From positions 1 to 64,000 of the forward strand of contig WLIQ01000001.1 of the NCBI GenBank assembly GCA_009726135.1: a stretch of 64,000 nt of DNA. The letters run 5' to 3'. The DNA is from Actinomycetota bacterium. Its GTDB lineage: Bacteria > Actinomycetota > Actinomycetes > Nanopelagicales > Nanopelagicaceae. The notes below the pieces were generated by a model that saw only the letters and a program-made list of their open reading frames with translations, made no database searches and was not told the DNA's origin. The position numbers and the translations under genes were made by a program. Shown here in pieces: positions 34,344 through 46,124 of the stretch (within the stretch, counting starts at the first letter, position 1; the number at the start of each line of letters is the position of its first letter).

Positions 34344-35594
34344 TTAAAGTGCGCTGATTAATGATGCAATCTTAACCGATGAAGTCTCACCAGTTTTCAT
34401 CTCTTTTAGCTCCACAGTTGCGCTAGAAATCTCAGAATCACCTAGAACTATGACGTAGCGTGCACCGCTCTTATCAGCACCTTTCATGGCTCCTTTGAGT
34501 GCCCGGTCGCCAAAAGCAACTTCGACGCTTTTTCCAGAAGATCTTAGATCGCTGGCAATCTTCATCGCCATCTCTTTAGCGGCATCACCTAATGGAATGA
34601 TGAATAAATCCGAGACAAAGGAGTTTTCGTTGATAACCCCTTCTGCTTCAGCAGCTAGTAAAGCTCTATCAACACCTAAGCCAAAACCGATTCCTGATAG
34701 CTCTTGGCCACCAAGCTGCGCCATGAGACCGTCATAACGGCCTCCCCCACCAATTCCTGATTGCGCTCCTAGAAGTTCGTGCACAAACTCAAAAGTTGTT
34801 CCGGTGTAGTAATCCAAACCACGAACCATACGTGGATTGAGAGTGTAAGAAATTCCGAGGGCCTCTAAATATTTTTTGACTTGCTCAAAGTGAGATTTTG
34901 AGGGATCGCTGAGGTAATCAACGAGTAAAGGTGCATTAGCCATAGCTTCTTTTACTTCAGGGCGCTTGTCATCAAAGAGGCGCAAAGGATTTAGAGCAGC
35001 TCTTGAACTGGTTGCCTCATCCAGATTCATTCCGGCAATAAATTGGACTAAGTCGATACGGTGGGCTGCGCGCGATTGGGCATCACCCAGACTCGTAATT
35101 TCCAAACGATACTTACTTAAGCCAATAGCTTTGAATCCTGCATCTGCAATAGCAATAACTTCGGCGTCTATTGCCGGATCATCCAAACCAATTGCTTCAA
35201 TACCAACTTGGTAAAATTGACGATAACGGCCAGCTTGTGGACGCTCTGCTCGAAAGAATTGCCCGGAGTACCAAAGTTTTGCCGGAAGTTGACCACGATC
35301 TAAACCATGTTCAATAACTGCGCGCATCACACCTGCAGTTCCTTCGGGGCGTAAAGTGATTGAGCGATCTCCACGATCTTGAAATGTATACATTTCTTTG
35401 GAAACTACATCAGTCGATTCGCCAACTCCGCGAGTGAATAGCTCAGTATCTTCAAAGACTGGAAGCTCTATGAGTTGATAGCCTGCCAGACGGGCTGGAG
35501 TAATCAGAGACTCCCTGACGAATTCAAACGCTGCAGAGCGTGGTGGAACATATTCACTTACGCCTTTTGGTGCTTGGATCTTTTGTGCGGCCAT
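34344..35594 (-). CDS. hisS: Histidyl-tRNA synthetase
   Basis: [64 protein letters not shown]. Confidence 0.97.
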   Translation of the reverse strand: MAAQKIQAPKGVSEYVPPRSAAFEFVRESLITPARLAGYQLIELPVFEDTELFTRGVGESTDVVSKEMYTFQDRGDRSITLRPEGTAGVMRAVIEHGLDRGQLPAKLWYSGQFFRAERPQAGRYRQFYQVGIEAIGLDDPAIDAEVIAIADAGFKAIGLSKYRLEITSLGDAQSRAAHRIDLVQFIAGMNLDEATSSRAALNPLRLFDDKRPEVKEAMANAPLLVDYLSDPSKSHFEQVKKYLEALGISYTLNPRMVRGLDYYTGTTFEFVHELLGAQSGIGGGGRYDGLMAQLGGQELSGIGFGLGVDRALLAAEAEGVINENSFVSDLFIIPLGDAAKEMAMKIASDLRSSGKSVEVAFGDRALKGAMKGADKSGARYVIVLGDSEISSATVELKEMKTGETSSVKIASLISAL

Positions 35595-36256
35595 TAGTAA
35601 CGACCTTTCAACGCAGTTAAATATGGATTGTTCTTTTTCTCTGCCGCCATAGTGGTCTCAGCGTAATGACCAGGCAAAACCCTTAGGTGATCTGGCAAAG
35701 GCATAATTTTTTTGCGCAAAGTTGTCTCCATCGCTTCAGCTGATCCACCTGGCAAATCAGTGCGACCTATGGAACCAGCAAAGAGAACATCGCCGCTGAC
35801 TAATATTTCATCCTCAATCACAAAGACTAAGGAACCAGCAGTATGTCCGGGTGCGTGGATAGCTTTAAATTTCATACCCACAAGCTCGACAACTTCCTCA
35901 TTACGCAATTCTCTAACATCTACTGGTTCGACAAAGTCCATACTCGATAATGTCGCTATAAATTCTGGCCCATGAATGCGTTCAGGGTGCGCCAATGCAA
36001 CTCGGTCCAAAGAATGAATATAGGCAGGAATCGAATACCCATCTGCAATCGGTTGAATTGAAAAGGTGTGATCGAGATGACCATGCGTAGCAATGACGGC
36101 AACAGGCTTGAGTGAATGCTTCTTGAGAATTTCATCCAACTGCTGTGAAACATCAGGCATGCCAGGATCAATAACTACGCATTCACTGCCCGCCTTTGGG
36201 GCAATAACCCAGCAGTTAGTGGCATACATAGGAGCGGCGAATGAGTCGATAAGCAT
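35594..36256 (-). CDS. MBL-fold metallo-hydrolase (glyoxalase II-like)
   Basis: [66 protein letters not shown]. Confidence 0.92.
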   Translation of the reverse strand: MLIDSFAAPMYATNCWVIAPKAGSECVVIDPGMPDVSQQLDEILKKHSLKPVAVIATHGHLDHTFSIQPIADGYSIPAYIHSLDRVALAHPERIHGPEFIATLSSMDFVEPVDVRELRNEEVVELVGMKFKAIHAPGHTAGSLVFVIEDEILVSGDVLFAGSIGRTDLPGGSAEAMETTLRKKIMPLPDHLRVLPGHYAETTMAAEKKNNPYLTALKGRY

Positions 36257-36428
36257 GGAGTTGACCCCTTCGCCTACGCTTAAAATTGGAGCGATTGACG
36301 CTCACACACCTAGACAGGGTACCTTTTACCTCCGCACGATTCACGCTCATCCAAGGTGCGCCTTAGGTGAGCACGCACACTGATAGCGACGTTCCATAGT
36401 GGAACAACGCGCTGAAAGGGACTACACC

Positions 36429-37727
36429 ATGAGCGAATTCAATCCAACACCACAAGCAAGTGCAGCATCGGCGTTAATCGGAGACCCTTCAGCCTTTGGC
36501 CGAGTCGGTGAGGATGGAACGGTTTTTGTTCGCACATCCTCTGGTGAAAAAGCAGTTGGTTCATATCCTGGTAAAACCGCAGAAGAGGCGTTGGCATATT
36601 TCGTTCGCAAATTTGAACTCCTTGCAGCTGAAGTTGCACTCCTCGCCGCTCGAATTAAAAGTGGCGCGCTAGTTCCATCAGATGCCTATGCCGCCGTGAA
36701 GAAACTGCGCGATCAAGTTAAAGAACTAAATGGTGTTGGCGATCTCGATGCACTCTCAGCATCTGTTGAACAGATTGAGCCTCTTATTGAAGGTCACCGT
36801 GAAGCATATGAGGCTAAGAAAGCTGCAGAAACTGCGGCAAAGGCGGCTCGGCGTGAACAGATTCTTGTTGAAAAGGAAAAAATTGTTGCAGAGGCCGAGA
36901 CTCTTGCACTCTCCGAAAGTTGGAAAACTACTGGCGATCGCTTGAAAGTTCTTCTTGGTGAATGGAAATCTGCACCCCGTCTAGACAAGAAAGCCGATGC
37001 TGATCTATGGAAACGTTTTTCTTCTTCACGCAATAAATTTGATAAGCGTCGCCGTACACATTTCGCAGCTCTCGAATCGGTTCAAAAAACGGTAGTTGAT
37101 GCGAAAAAGGGGATCATTGAAGAGGCTGAAAAACTAGCAACATCAACTGAATGGGTTCCTACAGCTAAGCGCTACAAAGCTCTAATGGATTCTTGGAAAG
37201 CGGCTGGACGCGGTAAGCCAAGTGATGATGCAAAAATGTGGGCCAGATTCAAAGCAGCCCAAGATAAGTTTTTCACTGCCAAGAACGCTGATCTTGAAAA
37301 GCGCGATACAACGATGGCTACTAATCTAATTAAGCGAGAAGAGTTAGTTGTGCTCCTTGAAGGACTTCTACCCATTACTGACTTAGGTGAAGCTAAAAAA
37401 GCGTTGCGTGATCACCTCAATGCTTGGAGCAAGATTGGTATGACTCATCGCGAAAAGCGAGCTTCGCTCGATGCGCGCGTACAAGCCGTTGAAAACGTTT
37501 TTAAAGAAGCCGAAGCAGAAACTGTTCGCAAGACTGATCCAGCTGCCAAAGCTCGTGCGCAAGAGGTTGTTAAGCAGCTAACAGATTCGATCGAAAGCTA
37601 CGAAAAGATCGCTGCTAAATCTCAAGCTGCAGGTAACGCCAAGAAAGCAACGGAAGCATCTGAATCTGCAGCTGCGCGACGAGTGTGGTTAGAAGAGGCA
37701 ATGAAGGGCCTAGCTGAGTTCAGCTAG
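36429..37727 (+). CDS. DUF349 domain-containing protein
   Basis: Repeated W.(x)..R.K.L...WK motifs (SWKTTGDRLKVLLGEWKSAPR; EWVPTAKRYKALMDSWKAAGRG); adjacent to rel; ATG 36429 preceded by GAAAGGGA. Confidence 0.88.
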   Translation: MSEFNPTPQASAASALIGDPSAFGRVGEDGTVFVRTSSGEKAVGSYPGKTAEEALAYFVRKFELLAAEVALLAARIKSGALVPSDAYAAVKKLRDQVKELNGVGDLDALSASVEQIEPLIEGHREAYEAKKAAETAAKAARREQILVEKEKIVAEAETLALSESWKTTGDRLKVLLGEWKSAPRLDKKADADLWKRFSSSRNKFDKRRRTHFAALESVQKTVVDAKKGIIEEAEKLATSTEWVPTAKRYKALMDSWKAAGRGKPSDDAKMWARFKAAQDKFFTAKNADLEKRDTTMATNLIKREELVVLLEGLLPITDLGEAKKALRDHLNAWSKIGMTHREKRASLDARVQAVENVFKEAEAETVRKTDPAAKARAQEVVKQLTDSIESYEKIAAKSQAAGNAKKATEASESAAARRVWLEEAMKGLAEFS

Positions 37728-39886
37728 TTATTTGTAGTGCGATAAACGTCGTACACCCCTTCAATATGTCGCACGGCTGAAAGAACTGCATCTAGATGTG
37801 TTGCATCAGCCATTTCAAAAGTAAAACGTGAGATGGCTGTGCGATCTTTAGACGTGGTAACTGATGCGCTCAAGATGTTTACGTGCTGATCAGAAAGCAT
37901 TCGAGTCACATCAGCTAACAAAGAAGCTCTATCTAGTGCTTCTACTTGGATATTGACCAAAAAGACACTAGCTGCACCCAAGCGCCAGGAAACATTAACA
38001 ATTCGATCATTTTGATTGCGGACTAGGTCATCAGCATTTACACAATCTGAACGGTGAATTGAAACCCCACTACCTTTGGTAATGAAACCCAAAATTGCAT
38101 CCCCTGGAACTGGCGTGCAGCAACGTGCGAGCTTTACTAGAACATCATCGGTACCTTCGACATCAATGGCATTACTCGATCGCCTTGTTGTGCTGACTCG
38201 CGTTGGAAAGCTTTCCATCGTTGGCTCTGGATGCGAATCTTCTGCCCCCATAGATGAAACTAATTTATCAATTATGGAAGCGGCCGAAACATGACCATCA
38301 CCCACCGCTGAATACAATGCCTCGATATCGGCATATCGAAGCTCATGTGCTAATTCCAAAAGTGAATGACCAGCAAAAATTTTCTGAAGAGGAAGTCCCG
38401 CTTTTCGCATCTGACGGGCTATAGATTCACGTCCAGCATCAATGGCTTCTTCGCGCCGCTCCTTGCTAAACCAAGCTTTGATCTTAGAACGCGCCCGAGG
38501 ACTTTTAACAAAATTGAGCCAATCTCGACTTGGCCCCGCGTGCTCTCCTTTATTGGTAACAATTTCAACAACATCACCATTATTTAGAGGTGATTCTAGT
38601 GGAACTAATCGACCGTTAACCTTTGCTCCTGCGCAACGGATACCAACATCAGTGTGAACTGAGAACGCAAAATCCACAGGCGTTGATCCCCCAGGCAAGG
38701 CAACGACACTCCCCTTGGGCGTGAATACAAAAACCTCAGGTGTGCCTAAATCAAATCTCAATGCTTCCAAAAATTCCGAGGGATCCTCAGTCTCTTTCTG
38801 CCATTCATGCAACTGTCGTAGCCACAACATTTCTGGTGAGCTCTCATTATTTTCATGTCCTTGCTTGTACTTCCAATGCGCGGCTATACCGAACTCAGCG
38901 CGAGAATGCATGTCATATGTTCGGATTTGGATCTCAATAGCTTTTCCAGTTGGTCCTATAACAGTTGTATGCAAAGACTGATAAAGATTAAATTTTGGCA
39001 TCGCAATGTAATCTTTGAAACGCCCAGGTACCGGACTCCAACGAGCGTGTATTGCTCCAAGAACTCCATAGCAATCTCGCACATCCTCAACCAATACGCG
39101 AATACCAACAAGGTCATATATCTCATTGAACTCACGACCTCGCAAGACCATTTTTTGATAGACCGAAAAGAAATGCTTCTTGCGCCCAGTAACAGTTGCC
39201 TGTATTCCATCAGCGGCCAAATCGGTAGTAACAATCTCAATAACATCATGAGTTAGCGCGTCTCGAGACGGGGAGCGTTCAGCAACGAGGCGCGCGATTT
39301 CTTCGAATTTCTTAGGTTCTAGAACTTCAAAAGATAAATCCTCTAACTCCCACTTAATCGCATTCATACCTAATCGATGTGCCAGCGGCGCATAAATATC
39401 CAGAGTCTCTCGAGCTTTGCGCTCAGCGCTCTCGGTAGAAACATGCTTCCATGTGCGGGCATTATGTAATCTATCCGCCAACTTGATCACCAACACACGA
39501 ATATCCCGAGACATTGCTACAACCATCTTGCGAACAGTTTCTGCTTCGGCCGTAGGCCCGTATGTGAGTTTGTCTAACTTTGTAACGCCATCGACTAATC
39601 CTGCAATCTCATCACCAAACTCACTTCGAAGCTCTTTAAGTGAGTACGCCGTATCTTCAACTGTGTCGTGCAAAAGCGCAGCGATAATAGTTTCAGAGTT
39701 CAGGCCAAGGTTAGCCAGAATGTTTGCAACGGCTACAGGGTGCGTTATGTAGCGATCACCGGATTTTCGTAGTTGCCCCTCGTGTGCCTTTTCAGCCACA
39801 CGATATGCGCGTTCAACGTCATCAAAGGTGCTTGTTGCATGGTGTTCTTTGAGCGCACTTATAACTGGTGCAATCAAAGTTTCCAT
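37724..39886 (-). CDS. rel: Bifunctional (p)ppGpp synthetase/hydrolase RelA/SpoT
   Basis: HD domain ALLHDTVEDT; synthetase GRFKDYIAMPKFNLYQSLHTTV; TGS and ACT domains; start ATG 39886. Confidence 0.96.
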   Translation of the reverse strand: METLIAPVISALKEHHATSTFDDVERAYRVAEKAHEGQLRKSGDRYITHPVAVANILANLGLNSETIIAALLHDTVEDTAYSLKELRSEFGDEIAGLVDGVTKLDKLTYGPTAEAETVRKMVVAMSRDIRVLVIKLADRLHNARTWKHVSTESAERKARETLDIYAPLAHRLGMNAIKWELEDLSFEVLEPKKFEEIARLVAERSPSRDALTHDVIEIVTTDLAADGIQATVTGRKKHFFSVYQKMVLRGREFNEIYDLVGIRVLVEDVRDCYGVLGAIHARWSPVPGRFKDYIAMPKFNLYQSLHTTVIGPTGKAIEIQIRTYDMHSRAEFGIAAHWKYKQGHENNESSPEMLWLRQLHEWQKETEDPSEFLEALRFDLGTPEVFVFTPKGSVVALPGGSTPVDFAFSVHTDVGIRCAGAKVNGRLVPLESPLNNGDVVEIVTNKGEHAGPSRDWLNFVKSPRARSKIKAWFSKERREEAIDAGRESIARQMRKAGLPLQKIFAGHSLLELAHELRYADIEALYSAVGDGHVSAASIIDKLVSSMGAEDSHPEPTMESFPTRVSTTRRSSNAIDVEGTDDVLVKLARCCTPVPGDAILGFITKGSGVSIHRSDCVNADDLVRNQNDRIVNVSWRLGAASVFLVNIQVEALDRASLLADVTRMLSDQHVNILSASVTTSKDRTAISRFTFEMADATHLDAVLSAVRHIEGVYDVYRTTNN

Positions 39887-39896
39887 TGAGGGATCG

Positions 39897-40946
39897 CTAT
39901 CTGCGATGTTTACGTTTCGGTTGATTGCGTGGCCCACGTCGGTCCTCTGAAACAGAAGGTACAGGTGTGGAAGTACCAACTGGACCAGTGCGTCCGTTTA
40001 CTCGCTTAGATAAAGCCTGCATCGCAGGTTCCTTTTCACGCAACTGCGCAAGAACAGGAGGTGCGATGAAAATCGATGAGTAAGTACCAACGGCTAAGCC
40101 GATGAAAAGAGCTAACGAAAGATCTTTAAGTGTTCCAGCTCCCAGAAGACCCGCACCAACAAAGAGGATAGAGCCAACAGGAAGCAGAGCAATCAATGAT
40201 GTATTCATAGATCGAATGAGCGTCTGATTAACAGCCAAGTTAGTTGCCTGTGAATATGTGCTTTTGGAAGTTGACGTGATAGTCCGAGTGTTTTCACGGA
40301 TCTTGTCGAAAACCACAACCGTGTCGTAAAGAGAATAACCAAGAATTGTTAGAAAACCAATAACTGTTGCCGGTGTTACGTCGAAACCAACAAGTGCGTA
40401 AATTCCAACTGTAATGAAAACGTCATGGACAACTGCTGCAATTGCGGCCACTGCCATTTTGGGTTCAAAGGCCATCGCCAGATAAAGCATTACGCAGATA
40501 AGGAATCCAAAGAGACCATAAAGTGCTTTGCGTGTAATTTCTTTACCCCATGAAGGCCCAACGATTTGCGTATCAATTGATTCAACTGGAACTGAAAATT
40601 TTGCTGCTAACGCATCTTGGACAGCGTTGTTTTGTGCAGTATCAAGTGCACCTGTTTGCACGCGAACCTTGTCGCTGCCAACAGTTTGGATAATTGACTC
40701 TCCGGGGATGCCAACCGCAGTAACTGCTGCACGAGCATCATCAACATTAGCCCCCACCTTAGTTACAGTGAATGAGGAACCACCCTTAAATTCAATACCC
40801 AAGTGCAGACCCTGCATACTTAGTGCACCTATAGACAGCATGATGAATATTGCAGATATCGCATACCAACGACGACGACGCCCAATAATTTCAATAGAAG
40901 TTTCACCACGGTAGAGACGTCCACCTAGACCTGAAATCTTTGACAT
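39897..40946 (-). CDS. secF: Protein translocase subunit SecF
   Basis: LGIEFKGGSSFTV; GFLTILGYSLYDTVVVFDKIRENTR; adjacent to secD. Confidence 0.97.
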   Translation of the reverse strand: MSKISGLGGRLYRGETSIEIIGRRRRWYAISAIFIMLSIGALSMQGLHLGIEFKGGSSFTVTKVGANVDDARAAVTAVGIPGESIIQTVGSDKVRVQTGALDTAQNNAVQDALAAKFSVPVESIDTQIVGPSWGKEITRKALYGLFGFLICVMLYLAMAFEPKMAVAAIAAVVHDVFITVGIYALVGFDVTPATVIGFLTILGYSLYDTVVVFDKIRENTRTITSTSKSTYSQATNLAVNQTLIRSMNTSLIALLPVGSILFVGAGLLGAGTLKDLSLALFIGLAVGTYSSIFIAPPVLAQLREKEPAMQALSKRVNGRTGPVGTSTPVPSVSEDRRGPRNQPKRKHRR

Positions 40947-40949
40947 CGT

Positions 40950-42461
40950 TTATGCCTCCTCTGCAACTGGCAGTGTTCCAGTGCTCTTAGCCGATAGACC
41001 TGACAATGGGTGACCTGATGCAAAGAAAATCATCTTTGAAAGAATTGTCACTATTGGTTTTGTGAAGATAAAAACAACGATCAAGTCGATAAGCGTTGTT
41101 AACCCTAAAGTAAAGGCAAACCCACGAACGCCACCTACTGCGAAGAAATACAAAAGAACTGCAGCGATGATTGAAACAAAGTCAGCGACTAAGATTGTGC
41201 GTCGTGCACGACTCCACCCTGTTTCAACTGCGGTGCGCAGTGTTCGGCCTTCTCGAATTTCATCTCGAATTCGCTCGAAATAGATAATAAATGAGTCGGC
41301 AGTTACACCAATAGCCACAATAGCTCCGGCAATTCCTGCAAGAGTCAATGTAAATCCGATCCACTTACCCAAAAGTAGGAAGAGTAGATAAACAAGTGAA
41401 CCAGCTACAGCAAGTGAACCGACAGTTACAAGACCCAAGCCACGATAGTAGAGAAGTGAATAGAGAAGTACTAGTCCTAAACCAATTCCGCCTGCCAATA
41501 GTCCAGCATTGAGTTGGTCTGCTCCAAGTGTTGGAGAAACTTGTTGAACTTCACCACGATCAAAAGCAAGTGGTAACGCACCATATTTCAAAACGTTCGC
41601 CAAATCCTGTGCCTCAAGTTGAGTGAAGTCTCCTGTGATCTGGACATTACCGGCTGGAATAGCGGCCAAAATTCGCGGAGCCGAAACAACTAAACCATCG
41701 AGCACAATTGCCACTTGATTAAGCGGTGCCGCTAGAGATGTAACTCGAGATGTTAGTGCGCCAAATGCTGTAGTTCCTTCGGAGTCAAAAGTAAGAGTGA
41801 CTATCCATGAACTTCCGGCTTGAGTATCGAGCACTGACGCTGCCTTTGATACTTGACGACCCAAAACTTCTGCTGGAGCTAAAATATATTTATTTCCGCC
41901 GGCGCGATCGCACCCAACAATAATGTCAGTTGGTGCATCTGAACCTGAACCCTGAAGATTTTCAGCCTTTGTACAATCTAAGGCTGCAAACTTTGCGTTT
42001 ACTTCTGCAGATACCCCGGCTACTGGAGTTGCATTTGGATCAGCAACACCGGTTGAAGTAGCTGTTGCTAACACTTGGCGGAATCGAAGCTCTGCCGTTT
42101 GACCAACAAGCTCAACTACACGACGACCAGTGTCTCCAGGAACGGAGATCACAATCTGGCGGTTAGTTCCACTTCCTTGTGCAGTAACTTCTGACTCAGC
42201 AACACCGAGTGAGTTAACACGTTGACGGATAATGGAGACTGCTTGATCAATTGCTTCATTAGTAACTTTTCCATTCTCCCCCGGCGCGATACGCGGTTGA
42301 AGAGTTACGGACGTTCCACCTCGAAGGTCAAGACCTAGACGTACTGCGGTTGCACTTTGAACAAATACAAGACCGGTTAGCGCGATGAGTGCTAGAGCCA
42401 GAATTGCTAATGAACGTGCGGGACGGGCAGTCGTCTTTACTGGTTTAGTAGTTGTAGACAT
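40950..42461 (-). CDS. secD: Protein translocase subunit SecD
   Basis: VRLGLDLRGGTSVTLQP; IAGAIVAIGVTADSFIIYFERIRDEIREGRTLRTAVETGWSRARRTI. Confidence 0.97.
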   Translation of the reverse strand: MSTTTKPVKTTARPARSLAILALALIALTGLVFVQSATAVRLGLDLRGGTSVTLQPRIAPGENGKVTNEAIDQAVSIIRQRVNSLGVAESEVTAQGSGTNRQIVISVPGDTGRRVVELVGQTAELRFRQVLATATSTGVADPNATPVAGVSAEVNAKFAALDCTKAENLQGSGSDAPTDIIVGCDRAGGNKYILAPAEVLGRQVSKAASVLDTQAGSSWIVTLTFDSEGTTAFGALTSRVTSLAAPLNQVAIVLDGLVVSAPRILAAIPAGNVQITGDFTQLEAQDLANVLKYGALPLAFDRGEVQQVSPTLGADQLNAGLLAGGIGLGLVLLYSLLYYRGLGLVTVGSLAVAGSLVYLLFLLLGKWIGFTLTLAGIAGAIVAIGVTADSFIIYFERIRDEIREGRTLRTAVETGWSRARRTILVADFVSIIAAVLLYFFAVGGVRGFAFTLGLTTLIDLIVVFIFTKPIVTILSKMIFFASGHPLSGLSAKSTGTLPVAEEA

Positions 42462-42472
42462 AGAGCCAGAGT

Positions 42473-43534
42473 CTAGGCGTCAGGCGCTGGCGTGTCGAAA
42501 AGGGTCCCTGGTTGAGCAGGTGGTGTTCGTCCTATATGAGCAAAGCCTGCAGCCGTTGCCACTCTTCCACGCGGGGTTCTGGCCATTAAACCGTTGCGAA
42601 CTAAAAATGGTTCAGCCACAGCTTCTACTGTTTCAATCTCTTCGCCAACTGCAATCGCTAACGTTGAAAGACCGACCGGACCACCGTTAAAGCGCTCAAC
42701 AAGGGCGGTCAAAACGCCTCTATCTAATCGATCCAACCCCATTTGATCTACTTCATACATCTCCAACGCAGCTCTGGCATCGGTAAGTGAGATCGATGAT
42801 GCCCCGTGAACTTGTCCATAATCTCGTACACGTCGAAGCAATCGATTAGCGATTCGAGGGGTTCCGCGAGATCGCCCTGAGACTTCAGTAATTGCATCTT
42901 TGTGAATATCAATATCCAATAATTGGGCACTTCGCGTAATCACTTGAGCTAACTCTGAGTCGTCATAAAAATCTAAATGCGCAGTGAAACCAAAACGATC
43001 CCGTAAGGGACTTGGAAGCAGGCCGGCTCGAGTTGTAGCTCCTACTAAAGTGAAATGCGGAAGCTGCAAAGGAATCGCGGTAGCCCCCGGGCCCTTACCA
43101 ACAACTACGTCGACGCGAAAATCCTCCATAGCAAGATAGAGAAGTTCTTCAGCAGGTCGCGGCAATCTATGAATTTCATCAAGAAAAAGAATTTCACCTT
43201 CAACAAGAGAAGAAAGAATCGCCGCTAAGTCACCTGCATGCGTAATAGCTGGCCCGCTAGTGATGCGAATAGGTGCCTGCATTTCACTAGCCAAAATTAG
43301 GGCCAACGTAGTTTTACCTAATCCCGGCGGACCGGAAAGCAAAATATGATCTGCTGGTGTTTTACGATGACGCGCAGCAGTTAATAGAACGTCAATCTGT
43401 TCCCGAACGCGGTGTTGACCAATGAAATCCTTGAGTGTTTTAGGACGAAGCGCTTGTTCCAATGCAGACTCTTCACCCTTTACATTCGAGGCAACTAGGC
43501 GCTCTTCTTTTTCAGCCACGTGAACTCTTTCCAC
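42473..43534 (-). CDS. ruvB: Holliday junction branch migration helicase RuvB
   Basis: [59 protein letters not shown]. Confidence 0.98.
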   Translation of the reverse strand: MERVHVAEKEERLVASNVKGEESALEQALRPKTLKDFIGQHRVREQIDVLLTAARHRKTPADHILLSGPPGLGKTTLALILASEMQAPIRITSGPAITHAGDLAAILSSLVEGEILFLDEIHRLPRPAEELLYLAMEDFRVDVVVGKGPGATAIPLQLPHFTLVGATTRAGLLPSPLRDRFGFTAHLDFYDDSELAQVITRSAQLLDIDIHKDAITEVSGRSRGTPRIANRLLRRVRDYGQVHGASSISLTDARAALEMYEVDQMGLDRLDRGVLTALVERFNGGPVGLSTLAIAVGEEIETVEAVAEPFLVRNGLMARTPRGRVATAAGFAHIGRTPPAQPGTLFDTPAPDA

Positions 43535-44126
43535 TGGCTAACGCCAATTTGAGCAGTTCACTTAAATTCAGCTTTGCAGGATCAGCATCATTTGCATGCA
43601 AATCATTTACAACAGAACTAATTGCGCTATCAGATTCCTTTGGTGAAAAGCCAAGAGAGACAAGTGCGCTAGTTAACTGCTCACGCCAAGGTGGTTGATG
43701 GCCCTTATACGTTCCACCACTGGATAAATCACTGAGCTTGCCTTTTAACTCCAAAATCATTCGTTGTGCGCCTTTTTTACCAATGCCAGGTACTCGTTCG
43801 ATTGCCGACGTATCCTCCTGAGAAATTGCGCGGGCTAGATCTTCAGGAGTTAACGCCCCCATGATTGAGAGAGCGACTTTCGGCCCCACCCCAGAAACAG
43901 TTTGCACAAGCTCAAAAAGATTTCGAACTTCTTCAGTCAAAAATCCGAACAAAGTTAATGAATCTTCCCGTACAACTAACGAAGTGTAAAAAGTTGATTG
44001 TGATCCCAGCGCAACATTGGCACTTGTTTGGGGGTTGATTAAAACACTTAACCCAACTCCCCCAACCTCGATGATCAATTTCTCAGATGACAAGGATCGA
44101 ATTGTGCCTGTAAGAGTAGAAATCAT
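43512..44126 (-). CDS. ruvA: Holliday junction branch migration protein RuvA
   Basis: [58 protein letters not shown]. Confidence 0.97.
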   Translation of the reverse strand: MISTLTGTIRSLSSEKLIIEVGGVGLSVLINPQTSANVALGSQSTFYTSLVVREDSLTLFGFLTEEVRNLFELVQTVSGVGPKVALSIMGALTPEDLARAISQEDTSAIERVPGIGKKGAQRMILELKGKLSDLSSGGTYKGHQPPWREQLTSALVSLGFSPKESDSAISSVVNDLHANDADPAKLNLSELLKLALASGKSSRG

Positions 44127-44663
44127 TTATCCACGCAGTTTTCGTAAACGTGACTTTTCCGCTTCGACAGCTTGATTGATCCGAGCCGTTGCCCCACCAC
44201 GCCATATATTACAAATTGCAAGAGCTAGTGCATCAGTTGCATCTACGGGCTTTGGAATGCTTTCAAGATTAAGAATCTTTTGCACCATCTGCGCTACTTG
44301 TGCTTTATTGGCACGACCTGATCCAGAGACCGCCGCTTTGACTTCACTGGGGGTGTGCATCATGACTGGTATTCCAGCCTTGGCAGCAATGAGTAAGGCG
44401 ACGCCTGCGGCTTGACCAGTACCCATAACGGTTCGAACATTGTGTTGAGCAAATACTCGCTCAACTGCGATTACATCTGGGTTATAAAGAGTGATCCACT
44501 CATTTAAGCTTTTATCTAATTCAAGCAGACGGTTTTCAAGTGCCATATCCGATGGAGTCATTACTACTCCGACACCCACAATCTTTAAAGGGGAACCAGC
44601 AACACCTTCAACGATTCCAATACCGCAGCGCGTTAGCCCAGGATCAATACCTAGTACGCGCAT
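44127..44663 (-). CDS. ruvC: Crossover junction endodeoxyribonuclease RuvC
   Basis: [57 protein letters not shown]. Confidence 0.97.
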   Translation of the reverse strand: MRVLGIDPGLTRCGIGIVEGVAGSPLKIVGVGVVMTPSDMALENRLLELDKSLNEWITLYNPDVIAVERVFAQHNVRTVMGTGQAAGVALLIAAKAGIPVMMHTPSEVKAAVSGSGRANKAQVAQMVQKILNLESIPKPVDATDALALAICNIWRGGATARINQAVEAEKSRLRKLRG

Positions 44664-44726
44664 CGCCAGCCACCTATTCCTCTTCTTATGTGCAAGTTTC
44701 TAGCCTAGGCCTTAACTCAGACGAAG

Positions 44727-45479
44727 CTATTCCAGGCTCGCCATAACCTCGTCTGAAACATCAAAATTGCTATAGACATTTTGTACATCATCTAGCTCTT
44801 CGATTGCATCGATGAGTTCAAATACCTTCTTGGCACCCTCTGCATCTAGCGGAATAGACATCGATGGCAGGAATGAAGAGTCCGCAGATTCATAATCAAT
44901 TCCCGCGCTTTGTAGGGCGGTTCGAACTTGTACTAAATCAACTGGCTCGCACACAACCTCAAAAGATTCACCCAGATCATTGACTTCATCAGCCCCGGCA
45001 TCTAGAACAGTTTCTAAAACTTTATCCTCTGTTAATCCATCAACTTTGTTGAGGATTATGACGCCTTTACGGTTGAACAAATATGACACTGAACCAAGAT
45101 CTGCCATCGATCCCCCGTTACGGGTAACTGCCACTTTGATTTCAGAGGCTGAGCGATTTCGATTATCAGATAAACATTCAATCATGATTGCAACGCCATT
45201 TGGGCCATAGCCCTCATACATAATTGTAATCCAGTCTTTTGCTCCAGCTTCAAGACCTGCACCGCGCTTTATCGCACGATCAATATTATCTGCGGGCATT
45301 GACGATTTCTTTGCCTTAGTCACAGCGTCAAAAAGCGTTGGATTGCCTTCCATGTCAGCTCCACCATTGCGTGCTGCAACTTCAATTGCACGAATCTGCT
45401 TTGCGAAAACTTTGGCACGACGACTATCGATAATCGCCTTCTTGTGCTTGGTCGTCGCCCACTTGGAATGGCCGGACAT
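44727..45479 (-). CDS. YebC/PmpR family protein
   Basis: [73 protein letters not shown]. Confidence 0.96.
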   Translation of the reverse strand: MSGHSKWATTKHKKAIIDSRRAKVFAKQIRAIEVAARNGGADMEGNPTLFDAVTKAKKSSMPADNIDRAIKRGAGLEAGAKDWITIMYEGYGPNGVAIMIECLSDNRNRSASEIKVAVTRNGGSMADLGSVSYLFNRKGVIILNKVDGLTEDKVLETVLDAGADEVNDLGESFEVVCEPVDLVQVRTALQSAGIDYESADSSFLPSMSIPLDAEGAKKVFELIDAIEELDDVQNVYSNFDVSDEVMASLE

Positions 45480-45514
45480 GGCTTACACCTTCAATCTAGT
45501 CTGCGCGAATGAAC

Positions 45515-46111
45515 TTACTTTACCTTCTCTAATGCAGGCTTTGCCACTTCCTCAATAAAGTATCGGTGGATTCGATGATCTCCAGTTAGTTCAGGATGAA
45601 AAGATGTAGCTAAAAGGTGATCCGAGCGCACGGCCACGGGATGCGCATCAACTGATGCCAGTACTTTAACTCCAGGACCAATTTGTTCCACCCATGGTGC
45701 GCGGATAAATACGGCCTTAATTAAATCCGCCGATCCATCAGCGAAGGTAATGTCAGATTCGAATGAGTCCACTTGGCGCCCAAAAGCATTTCTGCGCACA
45801 GTGATATCTAAACCACCAAAAGTTTTTTGACCTTCTTTAGCATCGAGAATGGAATCAGCTAACAAAATCATTCCGGCACATGAGCCGTAAACCGGCATGC
45901 CTGAAGAAATTCGAGTTCTGATCGGTTCAAGCAGGCCAAATATTTCTGCTAACTGGGCAATCGTTGTTGACTCTCCCCCAGGCAAAACCAGCGCATCAAC
46001 TTCGGCTAACTCACTCGGACGTCGAACTTGCACGGGGTCAATGCCGCAAGCAATTAATGCGCTCAGATGTTCGCGCACATCACCTTGGAGGGCGAGAACT
46101 CCGACCTTCAT
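45515..46111 (-). CDS. pdxT: Pyridoxal 5'-phosphate synthase glutaminase subunit
   Basis: [57 protein letters not shown]; start ATG 46111. Confidence 0.96.
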   Translation of the reverse strand: MKVGVLALQGDVREHLSALIACGIDPVQVRRPSELAEVDALVLPGGESTTIAQLAEIFGLLEPIRTRISSGMPVYGSCAGMILLADSILDAKEGQKTFGGLDITVRRNAFGRQVDSFESDITFADGSADLIKAVFIRAPWVEQIGPGVKVLASVDAHPVAVRSDHLLATSFHPELTGDHRIHRYFIEEVAKPALEKVK

Positions 46112-46124
46112 GAGGTTCTCGAAA

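Noticed and set aside
36730-37375. Alternative-frame ORFs within the DUF349 gene
   Set aside because: Low-complexity Lys/Leu-rich or Ser-rich frames produced by a helical coding sequence; no independent support.
37724-39886. Possible loss of one Rel activity
   Set aside because: Both the HD hydrolase motif and the synthetase RFKDYIAMPK motif look intact, so it appears to be an ordinary bifunctional Rel.
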